Below, in pieces: positions 26,877 to 37,069 of a stretch of 64,000 nt of DNA (positions are counted from its first letter, which is position 1; every line of letters starts with the position of its first letter). The translations under genes were made by a program, and so were the position numbers. Under the pieces are notes generated by a model, which saw nothing but the letters and a program-made list of their open reading frames with translations, was not told the origin of the DNA and searched no databases. This DNA is from Aerococcus sanguinicola. Lineage in GTDB: Bacteria > Bacillota > Bacilli > Lactobacillales > Aerococcaceae. The DNA is taken from contig NZ_VYWO01000001.1 of the NCBI RefSeq assembly GCF_008726925.1, forward strand, positions 682,001 to 746,000. Direction: 5' to 3'.

Positions 26877-27812
26877 CTATCCTTCCTCTTGGCTATTGCT
26901 TTCGATTAAATGAGTTAGGCGGTCTTCAAATTCTTTAGCTGAATTATACCCGAGGTCATTGGCTCGGAAATTCATAGCCGCCACTTCAACAATACTGGAG
27001 ATATTTCGCCCCATCTGAACCGGCACAGTAATCTTAGCTACTTTCACGCCAAAGATTTCTTCCTCTTCAGCAGCCGTTCCTAAGCGGTCATACTTATCTC
27101 CTTTATGCCAAAGCTTGAGTTGGATAATTAAGTTCACCTGCTGCTTCTGACGGACCGCTCCCGCTCCATAGAGGGTCATGATATTAATAATCCCTAGACC
27201 GCGAATCTCCATCATATTTTCTAGGATGGCTGGTGCCTCTCCCATAATTGTATATTCATCTCTTTGATAGAGCTCCACCCGGTCATCAGCCACGAGGCGG
27301 TGGCCATTCTTAACCAATTCGAGAGCGGCCTCTGACTTGCCGACACCACTCTCACCCATAATCAGCACGCCCAAGCCATACACCTCAACAAAGACGCCAT
27401 GGCGCGAAGTGCGCGCAGCTAAGCGTTCCTGGAGATAGGTCGTCAAGCGCGAGGAGAGGTGGGTAGTCGACGTGTTGATGCCAATCACTGGGATATGGTT
27501 TTCATTAGCCGCTTGAATAACTTCAAACTCTGGTCTCAGATCCCGTGAGAAAACAAAGACCGGCGTCCGATCACGAGCCAAACGTCGCATAACCAACAAA
27601 CGTTCCTCACTTGTCATCTTACTCATAAAGGAATGCTCATTGCGGCCAAAAAGCTGGATCCGTTCTTCAGGATAATAATTAAAATAACCGGTCAATTCCA
27701 AACCTGGACGCGAAATATCAGATACTGTAATCTCTCGATCCAGATAGTCCTCGCCAGAAATAATATTCATCTTGAGTGCCTCTACTAGCTCACGAACTGT
27801 AACAACCGCCAT
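26877..27812 (-). CDS. hprK: HPr kinase/phosphorylase
   Basis: A 311 aa bifunctional enzyme that phosphorylates and dephosphorylates Ser46 of HPr, the core of carbon catabolite repression in Firmicutes. The P-loop is in GESGVGKSEAALEL (about 154-167). The HprK signature continues through DRVELYQRDEYTIMGEAP and EIRGLGIINIMTLYGAGAV. It is the first gene of hprK-lgt-gpsA-galU-trxB. An extended -10 (TGGTAAAAT) is visible about 45 bp upstream. Confidence 0.95.
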   Translation of the reverse strand: MAVVTVRELVEALKMNIISGEDYLDREITVSDISRPGLELTGYFNYYPEERIQLFGRNEHSFMSKMTSEERLLVMRRLARDRTPVFVFSRDLRPEFEVIQAANENHIPVIGINTSTTHLSSRLTTYLQERLAARTSRHGVFVEVYGLGVLIMGESGVGKSEAALELVKNGHRLVADDRVELYQRDEYTIMGEAPAILENMMEIRGLGIINIMTLYGAGAVRQKQQVNLIIQLKLWHKGDKYDRLGTAAEEEEIFGVKVAKITVPVQMGRNISSIVEVAAMNFRANDLGYNSAKEFEDRLTHLIESNSQEEG

Positions 27813-27930
27813 GTAGAACTCCTTCCATCCTTAGCATCAGTGCTGTTTTTCTCCTATTTTACCATAGATTTCTCTAAGAAGCTTCACCGAGATCAAGGCG
27901 GTAAACTTTCCATAAGTCAGAAAGTCCAAC

Positions 27931-27976
27931 CATAAGAAAAAAGAAGCTGTAAGATTTCAGCTCCTTTTTTTCTTAT
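27931..27976 (-). terminator. Terminator after the liaX-liaY-like genes
   Basis: GGAGCTG and CAGCTTC form a stem flanked by A and T tracts on both sides, just downstream of the PspC-domain gene. The symmetry means it could work in both directions. Confidence 0.8.
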
Positions 27977-27992
27977 GGCTATGGCAGCCGAT

Positions 27993-28289
27993 TTAGAAGT
28001 CGTTCCAAGTTCCCTGCTTGTCATCATCAATATGCTCAGCTTCCTTAATACGACCGAAGCCGCGGGGATGGCGGTGGGTCTTTTCATGCTTGCGCTTAAA
28101 AGAATTTCCTTCGCTAGGGATAAGGTAAGCAGCCACGATGTAAATCAAGATAAGGAAAGGATTAAAGAAAGTAAAGATAGTATAGAGCCAACGAATTACC
28201 GTTGAACTAACAGCAAAATAAGCAGCCAGGCCACCTAGTAAGCCAGTTAAGACGCGGTCCGTTTTTGATCTTCTGAGTTTTTTAGTCAT
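27993..28289 (-). CDS. PspC-domain membrane protein (LiaY-like)
   Basis: A 98 aa protein with the PspC core KKLRRSKTDRVLTGLLGGLA, then a hydrophobic helix pair (WLYTIFTFFNPFLILIYIVAAYLI, about 35-58) and a basic His-rich tail. PspC proteins take part in membrane-stress responses. In enterococci the liaXYZ operon has a PspC gene (liaY) after the DUF4097 gene liaX; this gene lies 13 bp after such a partner. The third gene (liaZ) is absent: a terminator follows at once. Confidence 0.82.
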   Translation of the reverse strand: MTKKLRRSKTDRVLTGLLGGLAAYFAVSSTVIRWLYTIFTFFNPFLILIYIVAAYLIPSEGNSFKRKHEKTHRHPRGFGRIKEAEHIDDDKQGTWNDF

Positions 28290-28302
28290 GATTTACCTCC
28301 TA

Positions 28303-29667
28303 TTATTTCGCTTCTGCCTTCAACCAGATATCACCAGAAACCGATGATAAATTGATTTGGGCAGGACGTGTTTCAGCTAAGTAATAAATCGCCTTAGCTT
28401 GCTTAAAGCGGGAATCAGCCAGAGTATCTACCTTAAAGCTCTCTTGGCGCCAACGGATCGTGCCGTTGTTAGTGCGTAGGTCAGCATTCAAGCTAGTCGC
28501 TGGGTTGACATTCAGCTTGATGTCACCCGAGGTGGTCTGGCAGTCCACTGCTTCTAAGTCAGGATTGGTCACTGTCAGACGTAATTGCCCATTGAGGGTA
28601 TCCATAGCTAGGGCCCGAACAGCCCCAATGAAGCGTTGGTCCCCATTAGCTGTTTGCGCATCGAGTCGGTCAAAGTCTACTTGGTCTAAAACTACAAGGC
28701 CATTCTTGGTATTTACCCGACCATTTACTGCTCGACTTTCAGCAACTCGGATATTGCCATCAATCGTGTAGAGGTCCAAACCCTCTGCCTCTAGGCCTGT
28801 AAGCTGGATGCCTCCTAATAAAGTCCTAAAATTCAATTGACCAAATTTTTGTTTGGGCAGACGCAGGTGGATATTGGTAGACAGCAAACGGTTATTTAAT
28901 TCAAAGCGTAGGCAGCCGTCCTGGTTTTCAATCAAGGTCCTTTGCCTGAAGGCTTCTTCAACCGTCTCTTCCTGGTATTTCCCTAAGATTGTTCCCGTCA
29001 CCTTGAGCTCAACCCGGTCAATTTCTGCTAGTTCGACCAGGATATCTCCCTTACTAATCGAAAAGTCAAAATCCTTAGCAATCTCGTCGAAACTAAAGTG
29101 CTCCTCAAACTGTCGGGTCACTAAGTGGGGGCGTGGGATCCCCGACCGCCCACGGTCAAAGTGAACTGTCCCTTCAACCGCCGTCTTAAGGTCTTTAACC
29201 AGTTGACCTAATGATGGTTTCTGCTCTTGGCTAGTCTTAGTATCGGCCTCTTCTTCTTGGTCAGCAGATGAGGGATTGGCTTCTTGGCTCGCTTGTTCGC
29301 GCAGCCAGGCTAATTCTGCTTTAAGGCCTTTAATTTCTTCCTCTAGGGCCAATTTTCTTTCAGCTTCATCTGTTGATTCAGCAAGGCCCAATCCCTCTAG
29401 GTCTGCCGCCTTAGTCGCTAGGTCGGCTTCTAAGGCTTCTTCCCGATCTAAGTAATAGTTCTTTAGAATGGCTTGGGCTAAGTCTGCCTGTCCCTGGTCT
29501 TGGTAGAATTCCGCCAGGGCTTGTGCTTCTTCAAATGAGAGGGGCTGCTTATGGTCTTGCTTATTGTTTTCCTTGGCTTGACGCTGTTCTAACAGCACCA
29601 AAGCTTCTTCCCGACTGAGTAAACCTTCTTGAACTAATTTCAATATCCGTTGTTTATCCTCACTCAT
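28303..29667 (-). CDS. DUF4097 beta-strand protein (LiaX-like)
   Basis: A 454 aa protein. The N-terminus (RILKLVQEGLLSREEALVLL) is a short helical motif seen in LiaX/YvlB-type proteins, followed by an acidic, alpha-helical segment to about residue 150. The C-terminal half (about 190-454) is a repetitive beta-strand DUF4097 domain with strings like TIDGNIRVAESRAVNGRVNT and TSGDIKLNV. No signal peptide is visible. In E. faecalis LiaX senses daptomycin and antimicrobial peptides and tunes the LiaFSR response. Homology is by architecture and by the neighbouring PspC gene. Confidence 0.78.
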   Translation of the reverse strand: MSEDKQRILKLVQEGLLSREEALVLLEQRQAKENNKQDHKQPLSFEEAQALAEFYQDQGQADLAQAILKNYYLDREEALEADLATKAADLEGLGLAESTDEAERKLALEEEIKGLKAELAWLREQASQEANPSSADQEEEADTKTSQEQKPSLGQLVKDLKTAVEGTVHFDRGRSGIPRPHLVTRQFEEHFSFDEIAKDFDFSISKGDILVELAEIDRVELKVTGTILGKYQEETVEEAFRQRTLIENQDGCLRFELNNRLLSTNIHLRLPKQKFGQLNFRTLLGGIQLTGLEAEGLDLYTIDGNIRVAESRAVNGRVNTKNGLVVLDQVDFDRLDAQTANGDQRFIGAVRALAMDTLNGQLRLTVTNPDLEAVDCQTTSGDIKLNVNPATSLNADLRTNNGTIRWRQESFKVDTLADSRFKQAKAIYYLAETRPAQINLSSVSGDIWLKAEAK

Positions 29668-29747
29668 CGTGTCGCCTCCTTGTTTATCTTGGCTCTATTA
29701 TCTCAATTATTTGCCCCTTTAGCATAGGCCCTGAGATGTATTTATGG

Positions 29748-32700
29748 TCATAGGCCCCTGAAGGCACAGCGGCTGCCTGATGGACTGGCGCTAACAGCTA
29801 ACTGTACAGGGAGTTCTTGCTTCAATTCCTCAACATGGGAAATAATAGCAATTAAACGACCACTCGACTCTTGAAGCTCGATGAGCGTATCCATGGCTTG
29901 GTGGAGGGACTCTTCGTCTAAACTCCCGAAGCCCTCATCGATAAAGAGGGTTGAAATTTCGATCCCCCCTGCATGGTTTTGGATGACATCACTTAAAGCT
30001 AGGGCAAGGGACAGAGAGGCCTTGAAACTCTCTCCCCCAGATAAAGATTGCACACTCCGGCTGCTACCAGAATAATAATCCATGACAGCTAGGTCTAGCC
30101 CCTTAGCGGCTGTCCCGCCCTTAGCCGTGGTCTCACGTAAGAACTGATAGCGGCCACTCGTCATCTGTTTAAAGCGGCGATTGGCTTGCTGGATAATCCG
30201 TTCGAAGTAATAAGCCAGTATATAACGTTCAAAAGAAACTCGCTGGCTTCCGGCTCGGTTACCATTGGCAACCTCTGCTAATAAGACCAAGTCTCCGTAG
30301 TGTTGAGCTTGGTCTTGATAACGGGCCAAAGTTGCTCTAAAGGACTGGTCGACTTGGTCTAGGCGAGCCAGCTGAGTCAGGGCCCTATCCCGAAGCTCTT
30401 GCTCTTCCTGAATCTTCGCTTGGACTTGCTGGAGCCGGCTTTGGTTTTCCTCTTGGTTCAAGTCTTCCTTACGCGCTGCCAGGGCACGCCGGTTGTCTGC
30501 TAGCTGTTGGTCTAGCGCATAGGCCTCTTGCTCAAAGTCCCGCCAGAACTTTTCGACAGCTGACCAATCTTTAGTCGACTTTTGGTAAGACGCTAAGCTC
30601 TCAGCTGTTAAATTAAAGGCCGCCATAGCCTTTTTGAGCTCGGTATCATTTGCTTGATAAGCTTGCTTTTGCCGAGCCAAAGCTTCCTCTAAACTTTCCT
30701 TTTGGGTTTGTAAAGCTAAGAGCTTGTCCTTTTCTGCTTGGAAGTTGGCTTGGGCAGACTGATGGTTTTCTTTCACTTCATGGAGCTTATTTTCTAGACT
30801 TTTCTGGGCAGCTAGAAGCTCATCCATGTCCTGGTAATGCAGCTTAGCCAGGAGGTCTTGTCCTTCTGCCTTTAGGGCTTCAAGCTGAGCTTCCTGGTTA
30901 AGCAGACGTTCCTTGACCTGGCCTTCCACTTGTTTTAGCTTAAGCAGGTCCTCTTGGTAAGTCGCTAAATCGCGGCTGACCTGGTCAGAGGCTGCCTGCC
31001 GTTTTGCTTGGGCCTCCTCCTTGGCTGAAACTTGGGCTGCCCGGTCTTCCAAGATCTGGGCTTCAGCTTCAAGGTCAGAAGAAAACTTATCGGCTGCTGC
31101 TAATTCTTTCAGCTGCTGGCTGAGTTCACTGATTTCCTGTTGTCTATAGTTAAGCTGGCTACTCAAGCGAGTCAGGGCTTGATAGGCCTGCCGCTCCTCA
31201 GCTTCCAGAGTCGCTGTATCTGGGCCCCACTCATTATCATCAGTAGGGCTTTGGTAAGGAGCGGGATGGTCTAGGCTCCCACAGAGTGGACAAGCTTGGC
31301 CAGAAACTAATTCACTAGCTAATTGCCCTAAGTAATCAGCTTGTTCTCTTTGCCGACCAGCCTCAAGAGCCTGCTGACTCCGCCGCCAAGTTTGATGAGC
31401 CGCCTGGTAATCCGCCTCAGCTTGCTTGATCTCCTTTTCTTTTTTCTGCTTTGCTTCCACTTGTTGGCGGTAAGTCCTAAAGGCCTTCTGTCTAGTTTGG
31501 ACTTGGTAAGCTTCCTTGACCAGGTTATCAGGATTCAACCAGTCCTTCTGCAGCTTCGCCTCCTCTGCTTGCGCCTGGTCAATCCTCCCTGCAAGAAGGG
31601 CTTGGGCTTCCTGGTTGCTCTCCCAACTTTGCCTGCTCTCTTGGATGGCTTGGTCGAGCTCTTGGGCTTGCTCCGTTTTTTTCAACCAGCTTCTAAGGTC
31701 ACGCGCCTCTAGTCGCATTTGTTCCAAGTCTTTTTCCCAAGTCTCTAACTGACCATAAGCTTCCTGACTCGCTTCTAAACGCGCTTGAGCAGCTTCCTTG
31801 GCCGCCTGGTGCTGGTTGACTTCTTCCACTATTCCTTGGATTCGCTTGCTTTCTTCTTGAATGGCCTGGTCTAATTGATCTAAATCGTCCTTGTCTTTGG
31901 TCAGAGGCAGAATTTGCTGATAGAAATGCCAATCCGCCTTGGCCTTACGGTAAGCTGGAGCCTTCTGGTCTAGGTCTGCTTGGCGCCGGGCCAAGTGGTC
32001 GGCTTCTTTCAGCAAAGTTAGGCTGCGTTCCAGGTCTTGCGCTTCTGCTTTCCAGCTAGCAAGCTGGTCTTCTGCCTGCCTAAGCCTGGTCCTTTGATCG
32101 TCCAAAGTCCCTGCGAGCTGGTCTGCAAAGGCAGTAAAATCTTCATGGCTAAGGGCCTCCTCGAAATCAGCTCGGATCACTTCATCTAGAATATGAACGA
32201 TTGTCTCCTGGTCCTGCTTGAGCGACCGGTAATCTTGGCCCATTTCCTTTTCTAAGTCTTGCTTTCGGGCTAATAGCTCGTCCTGGAATGTCTTAATATG
32301 ATAGGTCGTAAAAATCTTTCGAAAAATGACTTCCTTTTCCCGACTAGGGGCTTCTAAGAGCTGTTTGAATTCGCCCTGGGGTAGCATAACAATCTGACGA
32401 AACTGGTCCACAGTCAAACCCAGAATTTCTTCTATGGCCTGGTTAGCTTCCTGGGTCTTCTGAAAGATGCGGTCGCCACGGTCAAATGTAACACTGGCCT
32501 TCAAATTAATGGGCCGCTGGGTTTTGGGGCTGGGGCCTTTTTGCTGGGGAATCCGCTTGATCGAATAATTCCTTCCGCCAAGTTCAAATTCCAAATAAAC
32601 ATAGGATAAGTCCTGGTCACTCGCTAAATCAGATTTAAGCTCAGCTTCCTGGCGCGACGTCCCACTTGTCTTACCGTACAGAGCATAGACAATGGCATCG

Positions 32701-32834
32701 AAGATCGTCGTCTTGCCTGCTCCTGTCGGTCCAGTAATGAGAAAAAGTTGCTGTTGTCCTACATTGCGAAAATCAATCCGCGTTCGTTCACGGTAGGGTC
32801 CAAAGGCTTGCATTTCTAATTGGATGGGTTTCAT
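29748..32834 (-). CDS. sbcC: SbcC/Rad50-type exonuclease ATPase subunit
   Basis: A 1028 aa SMC-like ATPase that forms the SbcCD nuclease with SbcD and cleaves hairpins and DNA ends. Walker A GPTGAGKTT is at 34-42, the Q-loop region VMLPQGEFKQLL near 150, and long coiled coils rich in Gln and Glu run on both sides of a zinc-hook CxxC (ACPLCGSLDHP, about 505). Near the C-terminus are the signature SLSGGESFKASL and Walker B LFIDEGFGSLD. It overlaps sbcD by 4 bp. The hairpin repeats at 7873-8231 are the kind of structure this complex attacks. Confidence 0.94.
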   Translation of the reverse strand: MKPIQLEMQAFGPYRERTRIDFRNVGQQQLFLITGPTGAGKTTIFDAIVYALYGKTSGTSRQEAELKSDLASDQDLSYVYLEFELGGRNYSIKRIPQQKGPSPKTQRPINLKASVTFDRGDRIFQKTQEANQAIEEILGLTVDQFRQIVMLPQGEFKQLLEAPSREKEVIFRKIFTTYHIKTFQDELLARKQDLEKEMGQDYRSLKQDQETIVHILDEVIRADFEEALSHEDFTAFADQLAGTLDDQRTRLRQAEDQLASWKAEAQDLERSLTLLKEADHLARRQADLDQKAPAYRKAKADWHFYQQILPLTKDKDDLDQLDQAIQEESKRIQGIVEEVNQHQAAKEAAQARLEASQEAYGQLETWEKDLEQMRLEARDLRSWLKKTEQAQELDQAIQESRQSWESNQEAQALLAGRIDQAQAEEAKLQKDWLNPDNLVKEAYQVQTRQKAFRTYRQQVEAKQKKEKEIKQAEADYQAAHQTWRRSQQALEAGRQREQADYLGQLASELVSGQACPLCGSLDHPAPYQSPTDDNEWGPDTATLEAEERQAYQALTRLSSQLNYRQQEISELSQQLKELAAADKFSSDLEAEAQILEDRAAQVSAKEEAQAKRQAASDQVSRDLATYQEDLLKLKQVEGQVKERLLNQEAQLEALKAEGQDLLAKLHYQDMDELLAAQKSLENKLHEVKENHQSAQANFQAEKDKLLALQTQKESLEEALARQKQAYQANDTELKKAMAAFNLTAESLASYQKSTKDWSAVEKFWRDFEQEAYALDQQLADNRRALAARKEDLNQEENQSRLQQVQAKIQEEQELRDRALTQLARLDQVDQSFRATLARYQDQAQHYGDLVLLAEVANGNRAGSQRVSFERYILAYYFERIIQQANRRFKQMTSGRYQFLRETTAKGGTAAKGLDLAVMDYYSGSSRSVQSLSGGESFKASLSLALALSDVIQNHAGGIEISTLFIDEGFGSLDEESLHQAMDTLIELQESSGRLIAIISHVEELKQELPVQLAVSASPSGSRCAFRGL

Positions 32835-33991
32835 TTGGCCACTTCCTCCTCTCCTCTTTCTCTAGTTTCAGCCAAGATTTTGCTTACTAATTGCTTTTGA
32901 TAGGCTGTCAAAGTCTGCCCCGTCTGATCTTCATAGAAAGTCGCAAACACCTGGTCCAAGTCCTCTTTGGGCTTGGCTTGGTAGCTAGTGTCTGGGCCAG
33001 GTTGGTCCACTTCAAGGGCAGTATAAGAGAGGGCCATGATATGGGGATAGACTTGGCGTAACCGTGACATGGCCTCATGGATAGGTTGGGAATCGGTCAA
33101 TTCCACATAGAGATAGTCATCGGACTGTCCTGCCATCAGTTCTTCAAAACTGGCTTTCACCCGTCTTAAATCGTGTTTGGCTTGAATCGGGTGAGGGATC
33201 ACCCTAAGACTTTCCTTAGTCAAATCAACCTCTAAAAAGACCTTGCGCTGCCTAGCTTCCGATTTCGAATATTTTAGGGGGGACCCACTGTAGTAGATAT
33301 GCTGGTTCTTGACATACTGGCGGCCATGCAGGTGACCCAGGGCAACATAATCGAAGTCTGCCAAGAGATCAGCCGGCACATAGGCGGAATTCCCCATCGA
33401 TAGGGGGCGTTCAGACTCAGTGTGTTCTAAATCAGCTCCTGCTTCTTCTAAGTCAACATTAGTCACATAACCGTGGAAAACAAGCAGATTAAGCCGGTCG
33501 GGACGCCAATCCCCTGACTTAATCGTTTGGATTTGGACCCTCAACGCGTCTTCCATCGAACGGATCGACTGGTCAGGGTATAATTTTTGGACCTGACCGT
33601 AGTCACTATAAGGTAACAAGTAGACATCAGCCTCTTCTAAGCGGACACAGCGGATAGCCTTTTTGACCATCCCCTCTAAATACAAGCCCTCCTTTTCCAG
33701 GATAGCTGAGGCATAGTCGATGCGTTCACCACTATCATGGTTCCCAGAAATAATGCAAATCGGGCAAGAAATTTCCTCCGACATCTGTGTCAGTAACTGA
33801 TTGCACAAGTGAACGCTCTCGCGGTTGGGAAGTGAGCGGTCATAGAGGTCACCAGCAATTATCACAAGATCCGCTTCCATCTCTGCAACTTGGCTGATCC
33901 AGGCTGTCAGTACTTCTTCCTGGTCTGCGAGTAAACTTCTTTCATTAATAACTTTTCCGATATGCCAATCGGAAGTATGGATAATTTTCAT
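32831..33991 (-). CDS. sbcD: SbcD/Mre11-type nuclease subunit
   Basis: A 386 aa metallophosphoesterase nuclease. Metal motifs are in TSDWHIGK (about 6-13), IIAGDLYDRSLPN near 45-57, ISGNHDSGER near 82-91 and ALGHLHGRQYV. It forms the SbcCD complex with the gene product directly downstream. It is the first gene of the pair. Confidence 0.94.
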   Translation of the reverse strand: MKIIHTSDWHIGKVINERSLLADQEEVLTAWISQVAEMEADLVIIAGDLYDRSLPNRESVHLCNQLLTQMSEEISCPICIISGNHDSGERIDYASAILEKEGLYLEGMVKKAIRCVRLEEADVYLLPYSDYGQVQKLYPDQSIRSMEDALRVQIQTIKSGDWRPDRLNLLVFHGYVTNVDLEEAGADLEHTESERPLSMGNSAYVPADLLADFDYVALGHLHGRQYVKNQHIYYSGSPLKYSKSEARQRKVFLEVDLTKESLRVIPHPIQAKHDLRRVKASFEELMAGQSDDYLYVELTDSQPIHEAMSRLRQVYPHIMALSYTALEVDQPGPDTSYQAKPKEDLDQVFATFYEDQTGQTLTAYQKQLVSKILAETRERGEEEVAK

Positions 33992-34007
33992 AGGAACTCC
34001 TCACTCG

Positions 34008-34046
34008 GTGAAAAAGAGGCTGGCAATCACTCCCACCCTCTTTCAC
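34008..34046 (-). terminator. Terminator of uvrA
   Basis: On the minus strand AAAGAGG and CCTCTTT flank a looser inner stem (TGG/CCA) and end in a T tract. It lies between the uvrA stop and the sbcD start. Confidence 0.75.
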
Positions 34047-34051
34047 GCTGC

Positions 34052-36874
34052 TTATTCTTTTTCCAATAATTTTTTCAAATATTGACCGGTATAGGAAGCC
34101 TCCACCTGGGCCACTTCTTCCGGCGTTCCACAAGCGACGAGTTGGCCACCCTTCTCGCCCCCTTCTGGCCCAAGGTCGACAATATAGTCAGCGGTCTTAA
34201 TCACATCCAGATTATGTTCAATAATAATCACGGTATTGCCCGCATCGACTAGGCGTTGGAGAACTTCCAAGAGGCGCTTAATATCGTGGCTGTGCAAGCC
34301 TGTTGTCGGCTCATCCAAGATATAAACCGTCTTACCTGTAGCCACTCGTTGAAGTTCACTGGCTAATTTCATCCGTTGAGCCTCACCTCCAGAGAGTGAA
34401 GGGGCAGGTTGGCCTAGGCTGACATAGCCCAAGCCCACATCTACCATGGTCTGCAACTTGCGCTTAATCTTAGGAACAGCACTAAAGAAGTCTAAGGCTT
34501 CTTCAGCCCGCATATCTAAGACTTCAGCAATATTTTTCCCTTTGTAGGTCACTTCCAAGGTTTCTGCATTGTAGCGCGTTCCCTTGCAGAGCTCACAAGG
34601 CACATAAACATCCGGCAGAAAATGCATTTCTACCTTGAGGATACCGTCGCCCTTACAAGCTTCGCAGCGCCCCCCCTTCACATTGAAAGAAAAGCGCCCT
34701 TTGCTGTAGCCACGAATCTTAGCCTCGTTCGTTTGAGCAAATAATTCACGGATATCGTCAAAAACTGACGTATAGGTGGCTGGGTTTGACCGGGGTGTCC
34801 GACCAATTGGGCTCTGGTCGATATCAATGATCTTATCCAGACCTTCATAGCCAGAGACACTATCAGCTTTACCGGGATGAATCTGGGCTCGGTTTAAATC
34901 TCGAGCTAGGGTTTTCTTAAGCACTTCGTTGATCAATGAGCTCTTACCTGATCCCGAAACACCGGTAACAACATCCAAACGGCCGATTGGTAGGCGCACA
35001 TCAATCCCTTTCAGGTTATTTTGCTTCGCCCCTTTAATTTCCAACCAACCCTTGTCCTCCTGCCGGCGTTCTTTAGGGAGCTCAATCGTGAGGTCTCCAC
35101 TCAAATAGCGTCCAGTCAGGGAAGCAGGATTTTGAGCAACTTCTTCAGGGCTTCCACTAGCAACCACTTCGCCCCCGTGTTCGCCAGCACCGGGGCCCAT
35201 ATCAATGAGATAGTCCGCTGCTAACATGGTCTCTTCATCATGTTCCACCACAATAAGAGTATTCCCTAAGTCGCGCATCCGCTGCAAAGACCGAATTAGA
35301 CGGTCATTATCTCTTTGGTGGAGGCCAATCGACGGCTCATCCAGAACATACATGATACCCGATAAGTTCGAGCCAATCTGGGTGGCTAAACGAATGCGTT
35401 GGGCCTCCCCTCCTGATAAGGTGCCTGCTGACCGATCCAGGGTCAAATAGTCTAGACCAACTTCTTGCAGGAAGCCGAGCCGAGACCTTAATTCTTCAAG
35501 AATAGGAGCGGCAATTTCACTATCTTGTTCACCCAAATGGAGCTGGCTAAAGAATTGGATAGTTTTTTCAATTGGCATAGCCGTCACATCAGCAATATCT
35601 TCACCTTCCACTTTGACACAAAGTGCTCGTTCATTTAAGCGTTTGCCATGGCATTTATCACAAGGTAATTCAGCGAGATATTGCCGCATATTATCGCGCA
35701 CCATATTAGATGTGCTGTTATGGTAGCGCCGGCTGACATTATGAGCTACTCCTTCAAAGGCCATGTCTTTGTCTTGGACCTTACCGAAGTCATTAACATA
35801 GTGGAAATGGAAGGTCTCATCCCCAGAACCATAAAGCAATAAATTCTGCTGGTCTTCACTTAGGTCCTTGAACGGCTTATCTGTAGGAATATCAAAGGCC
35901 TGAGCGGCTTGCTTCAAGAGGGTTGGGTAATAACCAGACCAATTAGAATTCCAAGCTTGCAGAGCGCCTTCTTCTAAACTCTTATCAGGATCTGGAATAA
36001 GCAAGTCCAAGTCAACTACAAGCTTTTGCCCCAGACCATCACAAACTTCACACCGTCCGTAGGGGGCATTGAAGGAGAAGAGGCGGGGCTCAAGTTCACC
36101 TACCGTGAAGCCACACAAGGAGCAAGCATAGTGCTCAGAGAAAAGAATTTCTTCCCCATCAATGATATCCAAAAGCGCATAACCATCCGTTAAACGCAGG
36201 GCATTCTCCAAAGAATCCGCCAAGCGTGTCCGGATGCCTTCTTTAATCACCAGGCGGTCAACTACAATATTAATATTATGTTTTTGGTTCTTATTCAGTT
36301 CTGGCAAGTCGTCAATATCATAAAGTTCGCCATCAATTTGAACCCGAACATAACCCTGCTGCTGAATCTTTTCAAGTAGACGCTTATGCTGGCCTTTCTT
36401 GCCATAAACGACCGGCGCCATGACTTGAACACGGGTTCTTTCCTCGAGGGCCTCTGCCCGTTCGATCATCTGATCGATGGACTGGCTAGCAATCGGTGTC
36501 CCATCATTGGGGCAAATTGGCTGGCCGACACGGGCATAGAGCAAGCGCAGGTAGTCGTTAACTTCCGTAATCGTCCCTACTGTCGACCGCGGGTTACGGT
36601 TGGTTGTCTTCTGATCGATGGATATGGCAGGACTCAAGCCATCAATACTATCGACATCTGCCTTGCGGGAATTCCCTAAGAATTGCCGGGCAAAGGCGGA
36701 TAAACTCTCAATATAGCGACGCTGTCCCTCCGCATAAAGGGTATCGAAAGCTAAAGAAGACTTCCCTGAACCGGATAAGCCTGTTACAACGACCATTTCA
36801 TTGCGTGGAATTTCAACATCAATATTTTTTAAATTGTGAGAACGTGCCCCACGAACCACTATTTCATCTCTCAC
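34052..36874 (-). CDS. uvrA: Excinuclease ABC subunit A
   Basis: A 940 aa damage-recognition ATPase of nucleotide excision repair. The first Walker A is GLSGSGKSS (about 32-40) and the second is [10 protein letters not shown] near 640. Each ABC module has a signature ([16 protein letters not shown] and [15 protein letters not shown]). Zinc-finger cysteines are visible in CSLCG...CEVC and CEACKG...CELC. The start is GTG at 36874 with weak spacing. uvrB is not adjacent, unlike many Firmicutes. A LexA-type box overlies its promoter region. Confidence 0.96.
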   Translation of the reverse strand: MRDEIVVRGARSHNLKNIDVEIPRNEMVVVTGLSGSGKSSLAFDTLYAEGQRRYIESLSAFARQFLGNSRKADVDSIDGLSPAISIDQKTTNRNPRSTVGTITEVNDYLRLLYARVGQPICPNDGTPIASQSIDQMIERAEALEERTRVQVMAPVVYGKKGQHKRLLEKIQQQGYVRVQIDGELYDIDDLPELNKNQKHNINIVVDRLVIKEGIRTRLADSLENALRLTDGYALLDIIDGEEILFSEHYACSLCGFTVGELEPRLFSFNAPYGRCEVCDGLGQKLVVDLDLLIPDPDKSLEEGALQAWNSNWSGYYPTLLKQAAQAFDIPTDKPFKDLSEDQQNLLLYGSGDETFHFHYVNDFGKVQDKDMAFEGVAHNVSRRYHNSTSNMVRDNMRQYLAELPCDKCHGKRLNERALCVKVEGEDIADVTAMPIEKTIQFFSQLHLGEQDSEIAAPILEELRSRLGFLQEVGLDYLTLDRSAGTLSGGEAQRIRLATQIGSNLSGIMYVLDEPSIGLHQRDNDRLIRSLQRMRDLGNTLIVVEHDEETMLAADYLIDMGPGAGEHGGEVVASGSPEEVAQNPASLTGRYLSGDLTIELPKERRQEDKGWLEIKGAKQNNLKGIDVRLPIGRLDVVTGVSGSGKSSLINEVLKKTLARDLNRAQIHPGKADSVSGYEGLDKIIDIDQSPIGRTPRSNPATYTSVFDDIRELFAQTNEAKIRGYSKGRFSFNVKGGRCEACKGDGILKVEMHFLPDVYVPCELCKGTRYNAETLEVTYKGKNIAEVLDMRAEEALDFFSAVPKIKRKLQTMVDVGLGYVSLGQPAPSLSGGEAQRMKLASELQRVATGKTVYILDEPTTGLHSHDIKRLLEVLQRLVDAGNTVIIIEHNLDVIKTADYIVDLGPEGGEKGGQLVACGTPEEVAQVEASYTGQYLKKLLEKE

Positions 36875-36912
36875 AGACTGTCACTCTTTCTTTAAGAAAT
36901 TATTTACAAATA

Positions 36913-36926
36913 CAAACAAGTGTTCT
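36913..36926 (-). promoter_or_regulatory. LexA/DinR-type SOS box at the uvrA promoter
   Basis: On the minus strand AGAACACTTGTTTG matches the Firmicutes consensus CGAACRNRYGTTYG at 12 of 14 positions. It starts just downstream of an extended -10 (TGCTATAAT, 36932-36940). This fits SOS control of uvrA. Confidence 0.7.
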
Positions 36927-36931
36927 GATTA

Positions 36932-36940
36932 ATTATAGCA
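36932..36940 (-). promoter_or_regulatory. Extended -10 promoter of uvrA
   Basis: TGCTATAAT on the minus strand, about 60 bp before the start codon and partly upstream of the LexA-like box. No clear -35 is seen. Confidence 0.65.
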
Positions 36941-37018
36941 TGGATTTGCTCGATTAACTATTATTATACTCCAGGCCCCATTCTAAAGCTTTTTATTCGA
37001 ATTCTCAAATCATTCGCA

Positions 37019-37046
37019 ATAAAAAAAGCCGGACCTAGGATCCGGC
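37019..37046 (-). terminator. Terminator of the pstSCAB operon
   Basis: GCCGGA and TCCGGC pair across a short loop and are followed by seven T on the minus strand, just after the pstB stop. Confidence 0.9.
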
Positions 37047-37069
37047 GAGCTAAATATATGTTAGCTTGA

